Assembly (NCBI GenBank): GCA_013399695.1
Contig: VXAU01000929.1
Coordinates: forward strand, 1,034,122-1,098,121
Reading direction: 5' to 3'
From: Formicarius rufipectus
Taxonomy: Eukaryota > Chordata > Aves > Passeriformes > Formicariidae
Length of the DNA: 64,000 bases
Part shown: positions 24,846-37,300 of the stretch, piece after piece
Layout: every line of letters begins with the position of its first letter
How positions within the stretch are numbered: the stretch's first letter is position 1
Translations under genes and position numbers: made by a program
The notes under the pieces: model-generated
What the model saw: the letters and a program-made list of their open reading frames with translations, nothing else
The model's database searches: none
Told to the model about the DNA's origin: nothing

Positions 24846-27800
24846 AAACCATACAAAAGCTTCCTGGAGTTTGGAGGAATCATTTCTCTTTTTAAGATTG
24901 GAGGGAGGGTAGAAACTGGTTTTTGGTCTTTTCAGAAGTGAGGTGGAGCAGTGGCCCAGTGGAGGGGTAAGAGGCAAACGTGAAGTGCAGAGCGTTCCTG
25001 AGGAGGGACTGACTGTCCCTGACTTCACAGACACACTGCTCAGTCTGCAGCAGGACAAATCCAACCATGCCAGAAGCAGAAGAGATTAAACTGTGGCTTT
25101 AAACACCATAGCTGTCAAATCACCTGGAATTACCTGGAAATATTCCAACAAAGTGTGCAGAGCAGGTCAGAAGGTAGAAAAGGTATCCATCCTGGCCAGA
25201 GCATGCCGGTTTGGGTTTGTTCCCTCCATCCTCACATGAAAACATTGCTTGACCACAAACATTTGCGTGGTGCATCCAGACTCAAGCTGGTAAGTGAAGA
25301 ACACTGTATACACTGGTTAAAAATACCATGTTTTTTCAGAAGTATTTTTGTAAGAAAAATAACTTTCATCACAGTTTGATTTAAGAAAAACACCTTCCCC
25401 CCAACTAACAGCAAAAGAGTTTTTCCATGGAAAGCTTCTTAAGTCAGTCTTTATTCTTATCTGGCATCATAGATTCCTTAGAAATAAATTGGAGAGACCT
25501 ATTAGGATGCCTGGTTGTTTAGTAGAAGAAATCAAATTTCTAGTTATCTTTAGCAGGTATCAAGTAGTTATCTTGGACTTGCTACTTCTGTTTTCAAAAC
25601 TTAGTTTTGTTTGCCCATTTGAATGTCTGTTGATGAACATTCTGACTTAAATGTTGTCTGAAAGCTTTAGTTTCAGACTCTGTAGAATAACAACTGTTTT
25701 GAATATAATTCCCCTTGGCAGCTTGTGTGGGAAGGCAAATTCCTTGGGAGACTGAATTGTGTAGTCCACTGAGCTTCTCTGCAAACCACCTCATTATTGG
25801 AGGCTTCTTGTTGTGTGGATGTTCAGTTTGGAGCAGGGGCCTTTGAAAATTTAGATTTTAGAGTTGCTAACCACAGCAACATGGATTTTTTGTTCCCTGG
25901 GCTAAGTGCAAGCATTGTCAGCTCGTGCCACCCCGCTGCAGCCTGCTGGAGGAAGGTCACCACTGGAATTTGACCATGTGGCTGAAACGTGCTCTGCTTG
26001 TTGACAATGTCTTCTCCTTGCCAAGCTCCTCTTGCTGTGCACAATGCCCTTGTGAAATAAAGCCCTGGAATGAGAGGGTGAGTTTGTTCTGGAGAGCTGC
26101 GTGAAAGGAGGGCTCTCATAACCACAGAGGGAGGCAAGGAGGTAGAACCTCACTTCAGGAACTCTTTGCTGTGTCACTCGGGGTGAGTGCTCTGCCTTTT
26201 TCTGCACTGGGCAGCATTCTTGGCTGCAGATCTGCTGCTCCTAAAGGGCAGTTCAGGGCCTTGGCATCCCTGTGCAATTGCTCATTTGCTCCTTAAATTG
26301 CAGTTTAAAGGCTCCCTGTCTGTGCTGCTCGGAGGGGTGAGTGCATTCAGGAGCCACCAGGCATGGACACACACACATCTGCTTGTTCTGGGGAGCAGTG
26401 GCAGAGCTGGGAGTGCTTGAGAATCCCTGTGGAGAATGAGAGGTGCCTTGGGAAGTGTCCTGGAACTTGGCTCTTTCAGAGGAGGGTCTGGTGGGTGGAA
26501 CTGGGCAGCTCTTGTGGAGCAGTTGCTGCTGGGAGTGGACGTGAAGGGCAGAAAAGCTCCTTTGCAACTTGAAGGAGAAAACTTCAGGTAAACTGGGCTT
26601 CAAGCAGAGAGCATGGAAGTCTCTAGGAGAATCATAGGCCACCTCTTGACCTTAAAGAAAGCAACTGTGTGTTTGTGAGGGTATATTTGGCTCTCTTGTA
26701 GTGAAATCCCCCCAGATTGCCAAAGTAGTTTCACTCTGGGCCTCTTTGCAACTCTCTCCATCTCTGCAGTTCTCTTTTCTTGTCTCAGAACTGTAACAGT
26801 TGGGCAGATGAGCAAGGTTGGGTGTCCCTTTCTTCCCTGGAACCTGATCTGTGTGAGGGTTTTGTGCAGCAAGGGACCTGTCAGTTCAACTGAGCCACAG
26901 CTGCCAAGGTGGAAGGTTCTTCAGAGACGTTTCCCTGCAGGTGTAATTGTTGATGTTATGCACTTTATCTTGATTTTGTTGTAAATGACATCCTATTTGT
27001 TTTACCAGCCTACTTGGTGATAGTTGTACAGCAACCTTATGCACACTTCTTTGTGCATTTCCTCCCAGCTCTCTTGTTTAATGTGTCAGCCCCTTATCAG
27101 ATGCCTTGTTTTGTCCTCCCATTTGCTGTCTGTCCTCCCTGCTGCCTGTGTTGCAAACAGGTTAGGATTGTAAAGGTTATACACATCATGCTGTGTGTCT
27201 ACTGAAAACCCCTGAAGAAAGAAATGAAAGCTTCAGTTCTGATTTTTCATCGTCTTTCATTTTTTTACTGGTTTCCCTGTGACTAGGATTTCAGTGTCAT
27301 AATTCAGTTGGAATACTTGAGTCGTGTCAGACGTGTGTCCTTTGGACAGAAGGCACGGAAGAGACACAGACTCCTTCATAAGGCTTTTTACTTCCCCAGG
27401 TGTCTGGTTGCTGTGAAAAAAAGTCTTTTCTGCCATCTGTATTTCTTAAGCCTTCTTTTCTGGGTCCAGGTCCTGTGGGACTTTTGCAGTGAGAGAACAC
27501 TCTCCCTTTTCACAGAGTTTTGTGCAGTTGCAAAGATATGAGGAGAGAGAACAGGGTGCCAGAATAGATGAGCCTTTCTCAACTGCACTGGGGAAGTTCT
27601 GGGCAGTTTTGGAGTTTTCTTGAGATTTAAGATCCTTCCTTTTTCCCTGTGAGAGGCACAGCCCCCCCCTCCAGCAATTCAGAAATATTTCAGAAGAATT
27701 GGATATTCTGGAAGTGATTATTTTCCACTGCTGGAACTTTGTTCCTCTGCCTATTGTCTGTGTTTCTTGAAACTACAGTAATGTCACCCTGCATTTAATC

Positions 27801-29280
27801 TTGTTTAATCCTAGAGTGGTACCTCTAAATACAAGACTTGATCTGTCATCTTCCACGCCCCCAGCCTGACGTGTCCCCTGGTGCTTTCTCGCCAAGTTTC
27901 CCCTCCTAAATATTCACCAGTTGCATGTTCAGGGCAATGTGCCAAGTGGTGAATATGTCAACCAGAAGTGGGGCTCTTTCCCACATGCTGCTCCCCATGC
28001 CAGCCCAGAAAGAGGGTTTGGTTGGGGCCTTCTTGGCCAGAAGTGTTTCCAAAAGCATGTTGTGCATCTGTTGTGCAGCTCGGTGCTGGCCAAGGAGGCA
28101 GGAACACAGCTGTGGGAGCCCGGAGTGGGAATCGTTCACGAGAGCAGCTGGAGTGAAAGTCAATCCAGAAAACAGCTCTGAGTTGGGCTGCTCTGAATTG
28201 TCACACAAGTCAGGAGTATTGCTCCTAAAGTGTGCCATGGCACAAAGGGAATCTGTTGCTTAAAAACACAGTGAGGGGCACTGCAAAGTTGTTACGGGAA
28301 AATCTGTGTGATATCTAAAACACAGGCATAGAAACACGACAGGGAAGGTGGGAGCTGCGTTCTCATAGTGTCACTTGGCCTACTGACCTCCCAAAATACA
28401 GCTGCATTATGTCACCACCCTCTGGTCATCCAAACTGGCTCATGTGGCACATTGTGCCAGTCCTTTACTCGGTGTTGGTTCCCACGTTGTGTGACCCGGG
28501 CCCGACGTCGATGCTGCCCAGCGGGTGTTTCAGTGGTTGGCTTCAAAACCAACAACCAGTTGTGTTCTTGGTTGACCCCGTGTTTGGTGTTTCAGGTCTG
28601 TGAGAGCAGAAGCCTCGTGGGCAGGAGGCTCAGGCTCTGAGCAGCAGTGCCCAGTGCCTGTTCTGTGCAGCCCCCAGGGGTGAGTGCTGCACATGCCCTG
28701 GGGCACAGCCCTGGGAGCCGCTGTCCTCTCCTCTGACGGCTCCCTGGTGGCACCATGAGGTCAGCTGTCACCTCTGTGAGCCAGGAAAGCCATAAATGCA
28801 GAACCGGACGTAGGTCATGGTTGTCCAGTTTTGCTTTTAGTGCAAATTCTGTGCTTTGGATTTTTGGCAGAGATAAAAGGTGATGGAGTGTTACATGCAA
28901 GGCCCCAAATGCTTTGTGTTTCAAGAAGCCTGCTGTAAGTTGTGGTTTGTGTTCATCTTCCTTGATGAATGTGTTTTTCTGCCTAAAAGTTGAATATGGG
29001 CTCTGTATACTTGGAGAATTAATACACAGGAAACATGTTTACTCTGAAGTGAGACCTTGGGATGAAAACCAGAGAAGTTATAGCAGAGCTGTTAAGACAA
29101 CTGAGCTGAGTTACAACAGTAATTTCTGCTTTCAAAATCTGGAAGCAATAAACACTTCAGATGTGCTTTCTGAATGCAGGGGAATCAATCCCGTGGGCAG
29201 ACATTGTAAGAAAGAACTCTGGAATTAACTTTGGATGCCAGCTCCATGAGATTGGGAAAATACTGAAATGTGGTCTGCAG

Positions 29281-29390
29281 GCTGGAGCTGAGGATGGGAT
29301 GTTTTCTCTCCTCCTAAAGGCTTCACTCTCTGCAGGCTGGAGCTGAGGATGGGATGTTTTCTCTCCTCCTAAAGGCTTCACTCTCTGCAG
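29281..29390. repeat. 55-bp tandem duplication
   Basis: Two back-to-back copies, 29281-29335 and 29336-29390, are identical by eye. They begin GCTGGAGCTGAGGATGGG and end with CTCTCTGCAG. Perfect identity suggests a recent slippage duplication. Confidence 0.9.
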
Positions 29391-29596
29391 GCTGCTGTCA
29401 CAGTGACCTGGTTCAAAGAGACCAGATAGGAAGATTGCTTCATTTACTTGGGTTTTTTGGCTTCAACTGCAGGGCAATGAATGGAAGGTCAGTGAAAATA
29501 TGTCTTTCTTGGGTCTCTGTTATTGAAAGTGGTAGAAGTCAGTCCATTTTTCCATACAAACTTGCCTCGTTGCTGACACGCTGGCAGTGTGGACGG

Positions 29597-29702
29597 GTTG
29601 TGTTTGGGGAGTGTGTTTTGGAGTTGTTGTTGTGGGTTTTTTTCGTTGTTTTTTTGTTTGCTTGGGGTTTTTTGCTTGTTTCTTTTTGGTGTTTTGTCTT
29701 TT
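29597..29702. repeat. G/T-rich tract
   Basis: The + strand is almost free of A and C, made of TTTG, TTGGGG and long T runs. It resembles the tract at 32781-32962. Confidence 0.7.
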
Positions 29703-30183
29703 AAGCCATGCCAGGGTCCAGCTGTGCAGTGGCAGCTGTGCCCACTGCAGTGCTCAGTGGTGGGTGGGGGGCACTGTGTCCCCCTGCAGCAGCAGGACTG
29801 CTCTGCAGTCACGTTCATCACTGAAACCAGCCCTCAGTGAGTGCCTGAAATTCTAAGTACAAGGATTTTGCAGTTATTTAAGTACTTAGTTGCCAGCAAA
29901 GGCAAACAATGCTTTCTCTTCACCAAAGTGCCTCAAGGCGGGGACCCGGCTGAAGTTTCTTCACTGAAAGGTTCTGGAAGTCTGGGCTGGTGTATGGGGA
30001 TGATTTCAGGAGTGATCTTCAAGGTGAACCCTGGTGAGGGAGGGAGATTTGAAACCAAAATGCCTCCAGTATGGGGGGGTGGTTGGAAAGGGTGTTATTT
30101 GGGGTCAGACGATCTGTGGACACGCTTGGAGGTCTGATTGCAGTGCAGAAGTGTGATGGAGTTCTGCTTGCTCCTTATCCCAC

Positions 30184-30291
30184 TGAATAAATACATATTT
30201 ATTTATATAAATATGTAATTTAAAAATTAATAAATATGTAATTTATATAAATATGTAATATTTATATAAATATATATTTACTTATATAAAA
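30184..30291. repeat. AT-rich repeat with palindromic units
   Basis: Units such as TTTATATAAATATGTAAT recur about three times. Each contains the self-complementary TTTATATAAA, so the tract could extrude cruciforms. Confidence 0.8.
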
Positions 30292-32780
30292 ATCTTGATC
30301 TGAGATCACCTGAAGTAGTGGAAGCATCTGGTAAAGGGCTCCCCAAGATAACTTGGGCACTGTCTCAGTCCAGAAACATGTGTTTGGAAAGCCTGGCCTG
30401 TCGAGAGAAGAGCATATATTTCTTAGGTCTGTGGATTTCAGCACTGCCTCTCCTCCTTCCCCCTTTTAAATAGCAATTCCAGGCAGTGTTCTCCCCTAGG
30501 ACACAGTGAGTGCTGTTCAACCTATCTGTGAGCACTGCAGAGCATCATTTGTGTTCTTTGGGGGACTTGAAGGGAAGCAATTAAAACGACAGGAAGTGCT
30601 TGGGACTGAGAGATTTATGTCTGTGGTAAGATCTTATGAAATTCAAAGCATATTTTAATCAGGAAGAATTGATTTGGCAGCTGCATAGTTAAAGATGTGC
30701 TGCTTCTTTTTGAAATGTTAAGTCAATGTCCTCCAAGACAAATCAAGCAGAAAGAGAACTGCTTTGTGCAGATCTGGTGTAGTGTACATCAGTAATGTGT
30801 ACACTCTGTGGATACACTAAATTCTCAGTCATTGAGGCACCCTAATAAGCAGCAGAGATGAAAGCTGCCTTTTTAATACCCCCTCCCACAGTTGCATTGA
30901 AAGACATTTTCCTCCTCCAAGAAAATAAAGGCAGGAGGAAAACACTGTTTGATGTGTCTCCCTTGCGGAAATGGCTGTTATTTGGAGAGGGAAGTGTATT
31001 GAAAGTAATTTAAAAATCCTGCTTTGTGAAGGCTGAAATGCTGTATAAGAGGCTGGATAGCAAGTCACTATGCTGGCAACATGAGCTTCAGGCATGCAGG
31101 ACAAGGAGGCAGGAATGGTTCATTCCTTGGGTGCTCTCCACGTTTTCTGATATCCTGACGGTGTCTTTTCCTGCCTGCTGGTGGGGTGTTCAGGGTGGGC
31201 TGTACCTGGGGTGCAGCAGACTCCCTCCTGTTGGAAACTTCCAACCTTGCCAGCGCTGAAGGTGCTGAGGGTGCTGTCCTGACGGGTGGGCTGTGGGGTG
31301 GAGAACACCTGGAGTCCCACAAGTTCTGCCAGAAAGCCAAGTGTGTTTGCATGTCTGAACAACACAGGTGCACACCTGTGTGTCTGTGTGTGTATGGAAA
31401 CCACCTCCCTCCACATGTCAGTGGAGGTGCACTGTCCTTGGTGACCAGCTTGGGTTCTGGGGAGCTCTGGGGCTGGTGCTGCTCCTCTGGAGATGCTCTG
31501 TGGTGCACACCGGGCTGGTCACCAAAGGTTTGGTGGCATGGTGACACAGAAAGGAGTTGGAGTTTGGTTTGGGTCGCTCTGGTTTGAGTTCAAAACACTT
31601 TCTCACTGCATGCATCATATGTTTATGAACTTTGGATATTTAGTATATTTGTAATTGTGTGTTTCTCAGTGTCAGGATAGTTAATGTGTTGCCTAAGTTA
31701 AGTGTTTAATAACTTAGGTGTTTATTAACTTTCCTCATCTGAAGATAAGGAGATTTTACAGACCACTGGTCCTTAAAAAAAAAATCTCTTCAGTCCAGTG
31801 AAGCAGTGAGGATAACATAAAAGTGGGAATCCCCAGTTTTATGTCTGCTGAAGCTGGGTTTCCAACCCTTTGCATGGGGAGTCTCTGAACCGCTGCTGTC
31901 CTACCCCTTGGATGCAAACACCACAGCCCAGCTTTCGAGGAATGCTTTTGGAAAGTTGGCAGATCCCCTGTGAGTCATGCCAAAGGAGGAGATTGTGTGC
32001 TTTGTCTGCTGCAGGGGAAACAGGCTGCAGTTCTCTTGGGAACAGACTTAGCCAGCAGAGTTTATTTTGAGTGTAGGCAGCGTGAGCATTGCACCCTGAG
32101 TGCAGGTGTCAGTCCTGGTAACATGCCCTGAAGGAACTGAGCCAACAGCAAAAACCTGGTGCTGTTTTGTTGGGTTGGGCTTGTTTTCTTTCTTTTATTC
32201 TCTCTCTCCCACCTGTCCATTAAAAGATTACTTTTATTATTTTATTGCCTGTTCAGCTCCTGCACCGACCCTGGACATGAAATGTCAACTCCAACACCCT
32301 TATTGCTAATGACTTTATTAGCAGGTACTTAGCCAAGGTTGGGTGATGACTTGCCTGTCATCGTTCCAAGTGGAAGTGTTTACATTGCAGAGAACCTCAG
32401 AATTTGATGATAACCTTGTGGTGTCTCTTCAGAGTGACATGCTTAAATCAGAATTGCCATTGCAGTAAGGTTTTGTTTCATGTAGCTTAACTGTCAGTAC
32501 TTGTAACCAGACACCTTTGGTACCCTTCCTGCAGGGATTTGAATGGAAGACCTGGAGATAGTTTCGTTTTATATGGGGTTAAAATCTACTGTGCACATAG
32601 TCAAGCCATTTAAAATGTTCTTGTTCATGTATTTTGTTTAACTTTTTTGAGAAGAAACGTGTAACTGGTGGCCTTTGTAATAGGCAGTCATTTTAATTGC
32701 CTAAGACTTGGGATATTTTTTTTCTAAAATGCCTTATGCTGTAAATTCCTTTTTGGTCTAACTATAAGCCCAGCCTATCT

Positions 32781-32962
32781 GGTGTGGGTTTTGGGTTTGG
32801 TTTTGGGGTTTTTTTGGGGGGTGTTGGTATTTTTTGTTTGTGTATTTGTTTTTTTGTTGTTGTTTAGGTTTGGTTTGGGTTTTGGTTGGGGTTTTTTTGG
32901 GGGGGTGTTTTGGTTGGGGTTTTTTTTTGGTTTTTTGTTTGGTTGGTTGGTTGGTTTTTTTG
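32781..32962. repeat. Long G/T-rich strand-asymmetric tract
   Basis: About 180 bases made almost only of G and T, with repeated GGG/GGGG runs between T runs, for example TTTTGGGGTTTTTTTGGGGGG. The G runs are close enough to form G-quadruplexes. The hydrophobic open frame across it is a by-product of GGT/TTT/TTG codons. Confidence 0.8.
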
Positions 32963-33809
32963 TGAAAATGAAAGTTGTGGCTGTTTTCCTGAAGAAGAAA
33001 GCTTGACTGGGGATTTGGAGCAGGGCCAGTGTTGTATCATGGCCTGATATGCCTTTTTGGATAAGCAGTTTGAAGGGAGATGTGAATCCACTCTAGAAGA
33101 TGCTTATTGAGGAGAAGTGTTTGAGGCCTCAGTGATTCGTGACTTGAAAGCAAAGAAAAAGTGCAAGTTGACATATTATTGCTTTTGTAGTAGTTACTTA
33201 TGACAGCTGAATTCACACTTTTTCATAAAGATGCTGCAAAATGTCCTGCTTTTATTTACATTGCCACAGAAGGGCAAAGGCTCAGCAGTTGCCACTGAAC
33301 CAGAGAATCTTTGCAATGGATTGCTGAAGAGCTGATGCTGTAATGAATGTCAGTAATAAACAGATGAGAATTCTGATTAATTCTGGCCTGAGTGCCGTTG
33401 CATATTTGTATATTCTGAGTTACAGCATCCTCAGAGAACAGTTAATGTCTGGTACTGTGGGGTTGTGTTCACTGCTCAGCAGAGAACTGCAACTGTCCTG
33501 AGGTTGTTCTCCTGCAAAGGAGTTCATCACCTTGTTTTCATTAAATTGCTTGCAGGTCGTCTGGCTGCAAGCAAAGGGTGATGTTAGTGCAGGTTGTAAG
33601 AGGTCAGAAGTTCCTGTGGATGGTGCCCTGGGGAGCAGTGCCCTGTGCCCTGTTTGAGGGCCTGTTGTTTCACAGCTTTCCTGCCACTTCCAATTGCTCT
33701 GGATTGTGTGCTGTGGTTGTACCTGGTGTATTTAGCTGTGTTTTCAGAGGACTGTACTCTCTGCTCAGATTCAGAGCCAGGGGTTTTCTAACAGTGAAGA
33801 CCCACTGCT

Positions 33810-34320
33810 GGCACCTGTAGCTCCCCACCTGTGCCTGTAGCTGGTGGCTGTAGCTGGTGGCTGTAGCTGGCACCTGTAGCTCCTGCTGGTGCCTGTAGCT
33901 CCTGCTGGTGCCTGTANNNNNNNNNNNNNNNNNNNNNNNNNNNNNNNNNNNNNNNNNNNNNNNNNNNNNNNNNNNNNNNNNNNNNNNNNNNNNNNNNNNN
34001 NNNNNNNNNNNNNNNNNNNNNNNNNNNNNNNNNNNNNNNNNNNNNNNNNNNNNNNNNNNNNNNNNNNNNNNNNNNNNNNNNNNNNNNNNNNNNNNNNNNN
34101 NNNNNNNNNNNNNNNNNNNNNNNNNNNNNNGGCTCCTTGTTGGTGGCTGTAACTGGTGGCTGTAGCTCCCTGCTGGTGGCTGTAGCTCCCTGCTGGTGGC
34201 TGTAGCTCCCTGCTGGTGGCTGTAGCTCCCTGCTGGTGGCTGTAGCTCCCTGCTGGTGGCTGTAGCTCCCTGCTGGTGGCTGTAGCTCCCTGCTGGTGCC
34301 TGTAGCTCCCTGCTGGCAGG
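33810..34320. repeat. 20-bp minisatellite around an assembly gap
   Basis: Eight ordered 20-bp units (TGTAGCTCCCTGCTGGTGGC and close variants) fill 34161-34320. Degenerate versions (CTGGTGGCTGTAG, CTGGCACCTGTAG) lie at 33810-33916 and 34131-34160. The gap between them probably holds more units. Confidence 0.9.
33917..34130. other. Assembly gap (214 N)
   Basis: The gap lies within the 20-bp minisatellite, a typical place for short-read assembly to fail. Confidence 0.95.
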
Positions 34321-37300
34321 TGGTGCCAGTCTGGCGTGTCTCCGAGGGGTCCCTGACACGGGCACAGCTCAGGGGTGGTTTGACTCAGGGCCCTGGGAGC
34401 TCGTGGCTCCTTGGGAGGGCAGAGGGGCTGGCACTCCCCATCAGCCCTCTGGACAGTCAGACTCACCTTCTCTCATCAGGGGGCAGGCTTGAAAGTTTGA
34501 TCCCAAGAAATCAAATCATTCTGGGCAAACATGTTTTAGAGAACTCACCAAGCGTGGCCAGATGCGAATATTTGCTGAAGCTTCTCCTGTGGCAGGAGCA
34601 GTAATAACAATAATAGGAATAAAATTGAAACACGGTGCCATTTAACTTTTGATAAACCTTCTTTGCCTACCTTAAAAGGAGTGCAATTTACATTAAACAA
34701 GATTCTGTCTTTCAATTAGACAACAAAATTGGAACATTTTCTTTTAAACTTAGGAAGGTGGAGTTCAGAGTAAGGTTTGAGTAGTAACTATTCCTTCATG
34801 GAAAACCATCAACTGCTCTTGAAGAGCCCCAAACAGGAGACGAGTAGTATTTGCCTGACAAAACATTCATGGTCATGAAAACAGATGAACTTGAATCACA
34901 AAAAGTTGGCTCAGCAGCATAAGGTAAGAGATGAGATTTACAGGGTTTTGAAAATTCAGCAGAGTATAGTTAACGTGAAGTGATCACAGTGGGCACTTTG
35001 TTCCTGCCCTGTTCAAACAGGAAGCCTTGAGAAGAAATTAATGCCACGCTTTGCTTGTGTGTTGCAGAGTATACTTGTGTCTTTTCAGGCCTCCTCAAAA
35101 CTGTTTTCCCAGATGTGCAGGCTGTTGTAAGGATTGACAAATAGAAGCTGATAAACAGTAGTTAAGATCTGATAAGAGCGAAACAGATCCTTAGAGGCTG
35201 AAAGTTTTGGCAGACCAGTGCAGGGATGAGCTCCCACCATCTGTGAGATGCAAAGGAAGTCTGGCTTGAAGCACCACTCTCATAAATCTCACTGTTGTGC
35301 TCCAAGTGTGAGGGAAGAGTTGCATGTGAGAACATCCTTTCACCTGGGGATAGTCAAATTTGACTAAATGCTGACTAACTCCTTCCAGGAGGTGAATTCT
35401 TGTCATTTATGAAGGAGTCTTGCAGAAAGTCATAGAGACAGATAAAGAGGGACTAGGATTTGACAGATGTCACACAGTACAGAACAGCTGAATTAGTACC
35501 AGCCTGAAATGGCATTCAACACCTTTACCACGTGCAGGAAACTGAGTTGTTGAATGTCATTTCAGGCTGGTACTAAGAAGCATTGAGCTCCATCCTAGAA
35601 CTGAATCTCCTGATGTCTCAGGTGGGGGAAGGAACAACCCCCCTGCTTGTGGCTTTAAAATAACAAGCTCTTGGCAGATTGATTTAGCAGGGGTGGCACA
35701 GTAGTGTGGGATGAATGTCCACAGGATTACAACCACGCAATCCATACTCAGTGTAACAGACCGTGTGTTTGGATTTGGTTTCGGTTTTTACACCAATGCT
35801 TGGCAAACAACAGCAGCAGCAAAAAAAACAAAGCCGTGCAATCCAAAAAAGCATAAACAAACAAAAAAACCCACCCTACAAAACACAGCATGGGAAAAAC
35901 ACACGTGATAAACCCAAAGGAATTACATGGGCAGAAATATCTTCCACAGCCAAAAAACACAGTGAGAGGATGCTGGAATTTATCCTTTTAGTCTCAGTGA
36001 GCCTGTAATCCAAATTAAACTATGCTATCACCAAGGATTTTGAGAAGGCAGAGTACCTGGGAAATACCTATAAAGGGCAAAGCTGTAGTTTACCTCTAAT
36101 TCATCCCGTAGGAATCTGCAGTGGAACTGGGGCAGTATGTTCTCCTTCAGTGCTTTTCTCCCTTTGGTTTTCTTGCTCTGTAAATAACATCAGCAACATT
36201 TGAACCAAAAATAATTTCACAGCAACAGCTGTGGCTTAGGAAGAAGGAGAAGGGGGGAGCTGTGCTGAGGAATACCCCAAACCCCCAGAAATGCCTGTTG
36301 GTTTGGTGGGCACTGCCAGAGGGAGGTGCTGAGCAGACTCTGCTGTGCTGACTGGGGTGTTGGGCAGCCTGGGGCCAGCTCTGCCCACATTCCAGGAAAT
36401 GAGCACAATAGAGCAAACAAACAGTGGGTCATCGTTTTTTCAGGCTCTCTTTATCTGCCTGTTGATAAATAAAAGGATATAGGGCTGCTTCAGCAGTAAT
36501 TAACCCACTTGAAAAATGAATGTTGTTTCCACAGTGGCATTTGTTCGAGCTGCTCTTAAGATGTAACATAGCACAAACAAGTTTTATTTTCATCAGACTC
36601 CACAGGACTCATTCATTTTTCTACTGTTATATATTCTGATACCTTAAAATCTACTATTTAAGATGAAGTTGTGATTTTGAAACATGGTATTCCACTCACT
36701 GAGTTTCTACAGTAGTGTGTGCAAATGAATTGTTTTATTTCTTCCCTTGATGCAAAAGGTTAGGAGAGCAGTTCCTTCATCTCCTTCTTCCCATCTGATT
36801 AACACTGCAATGAATAGGTAAACCCTCCTGATAAACTAGGGAAAAATAAATTTCTAGTTCCCCAAGTTTGGTTTACAGCTTGGAAATGAGAACTGGGGTT
36901 TTTTTTTGTCATTTATTTGGTTTCTTAAGCAACGACTCAGTGCATTTGAAAAGAGACATTTCAAAGCAGTTTCCCAGCGATTGAAATCACCAGGAGGTCA
37001 ATGAACAGCAGTGTTGGAATCCCATTGAACTGGGAAGTTTATTTGGGTGCCTTTGTGAGGTGTAACTGGAAAGGAGCTTTACTGGGCTGGTCATTCTCTG
37101 CTCCATCCTCTGGCCTCGTTGTCCCCTAGATCTGGTGTGTTTTGGTACAAGTGTTGGCCTTAGCTGCTGATGGCTCTGAGCAGAGGTGAAGATGCTTCCA
37201 GGTAGCGCTTGGTGCTCACAGAACTTGGGGAAGAACTGAAGTCCTTGTCAACAAGTGGGTGAAAATGGAAAAAGGTGTCAGGTGCCAGTGGCTGAAATAC

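Larger units (their letters stand above)
24846..33809. other. Non-coding stretch with simple repeats
   Basis: No coding exon was recognised. It contains a 55-bp tandem duplication (29281-29390), G/T-rich tracts (29597-29702 and 32781-32962) and an AT-rich repeat (30184-30291). The long open frames here are low-complexity or chance. Confidence 0.5.

Noticed and set aside
28490..28530. CpG cluster (CCCGGGCCCGACGTCGATG) as a promoter
   Set aside because: It is only about 40 bp long, far too short for a CpG island, with no exon or TSS signals around it.
32782..33006. Very hydrophobic open frame resembling a membrane protein
   Set aside because: It comes from a G/T-only tract, which yields only G, F, L, V, W and C codons.
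33670..34466. 231-codon minus-strand open frames with repeated QQGATATS-like text
   Set aside because: They are translations of the 20-bp minisatellite plus N positions.
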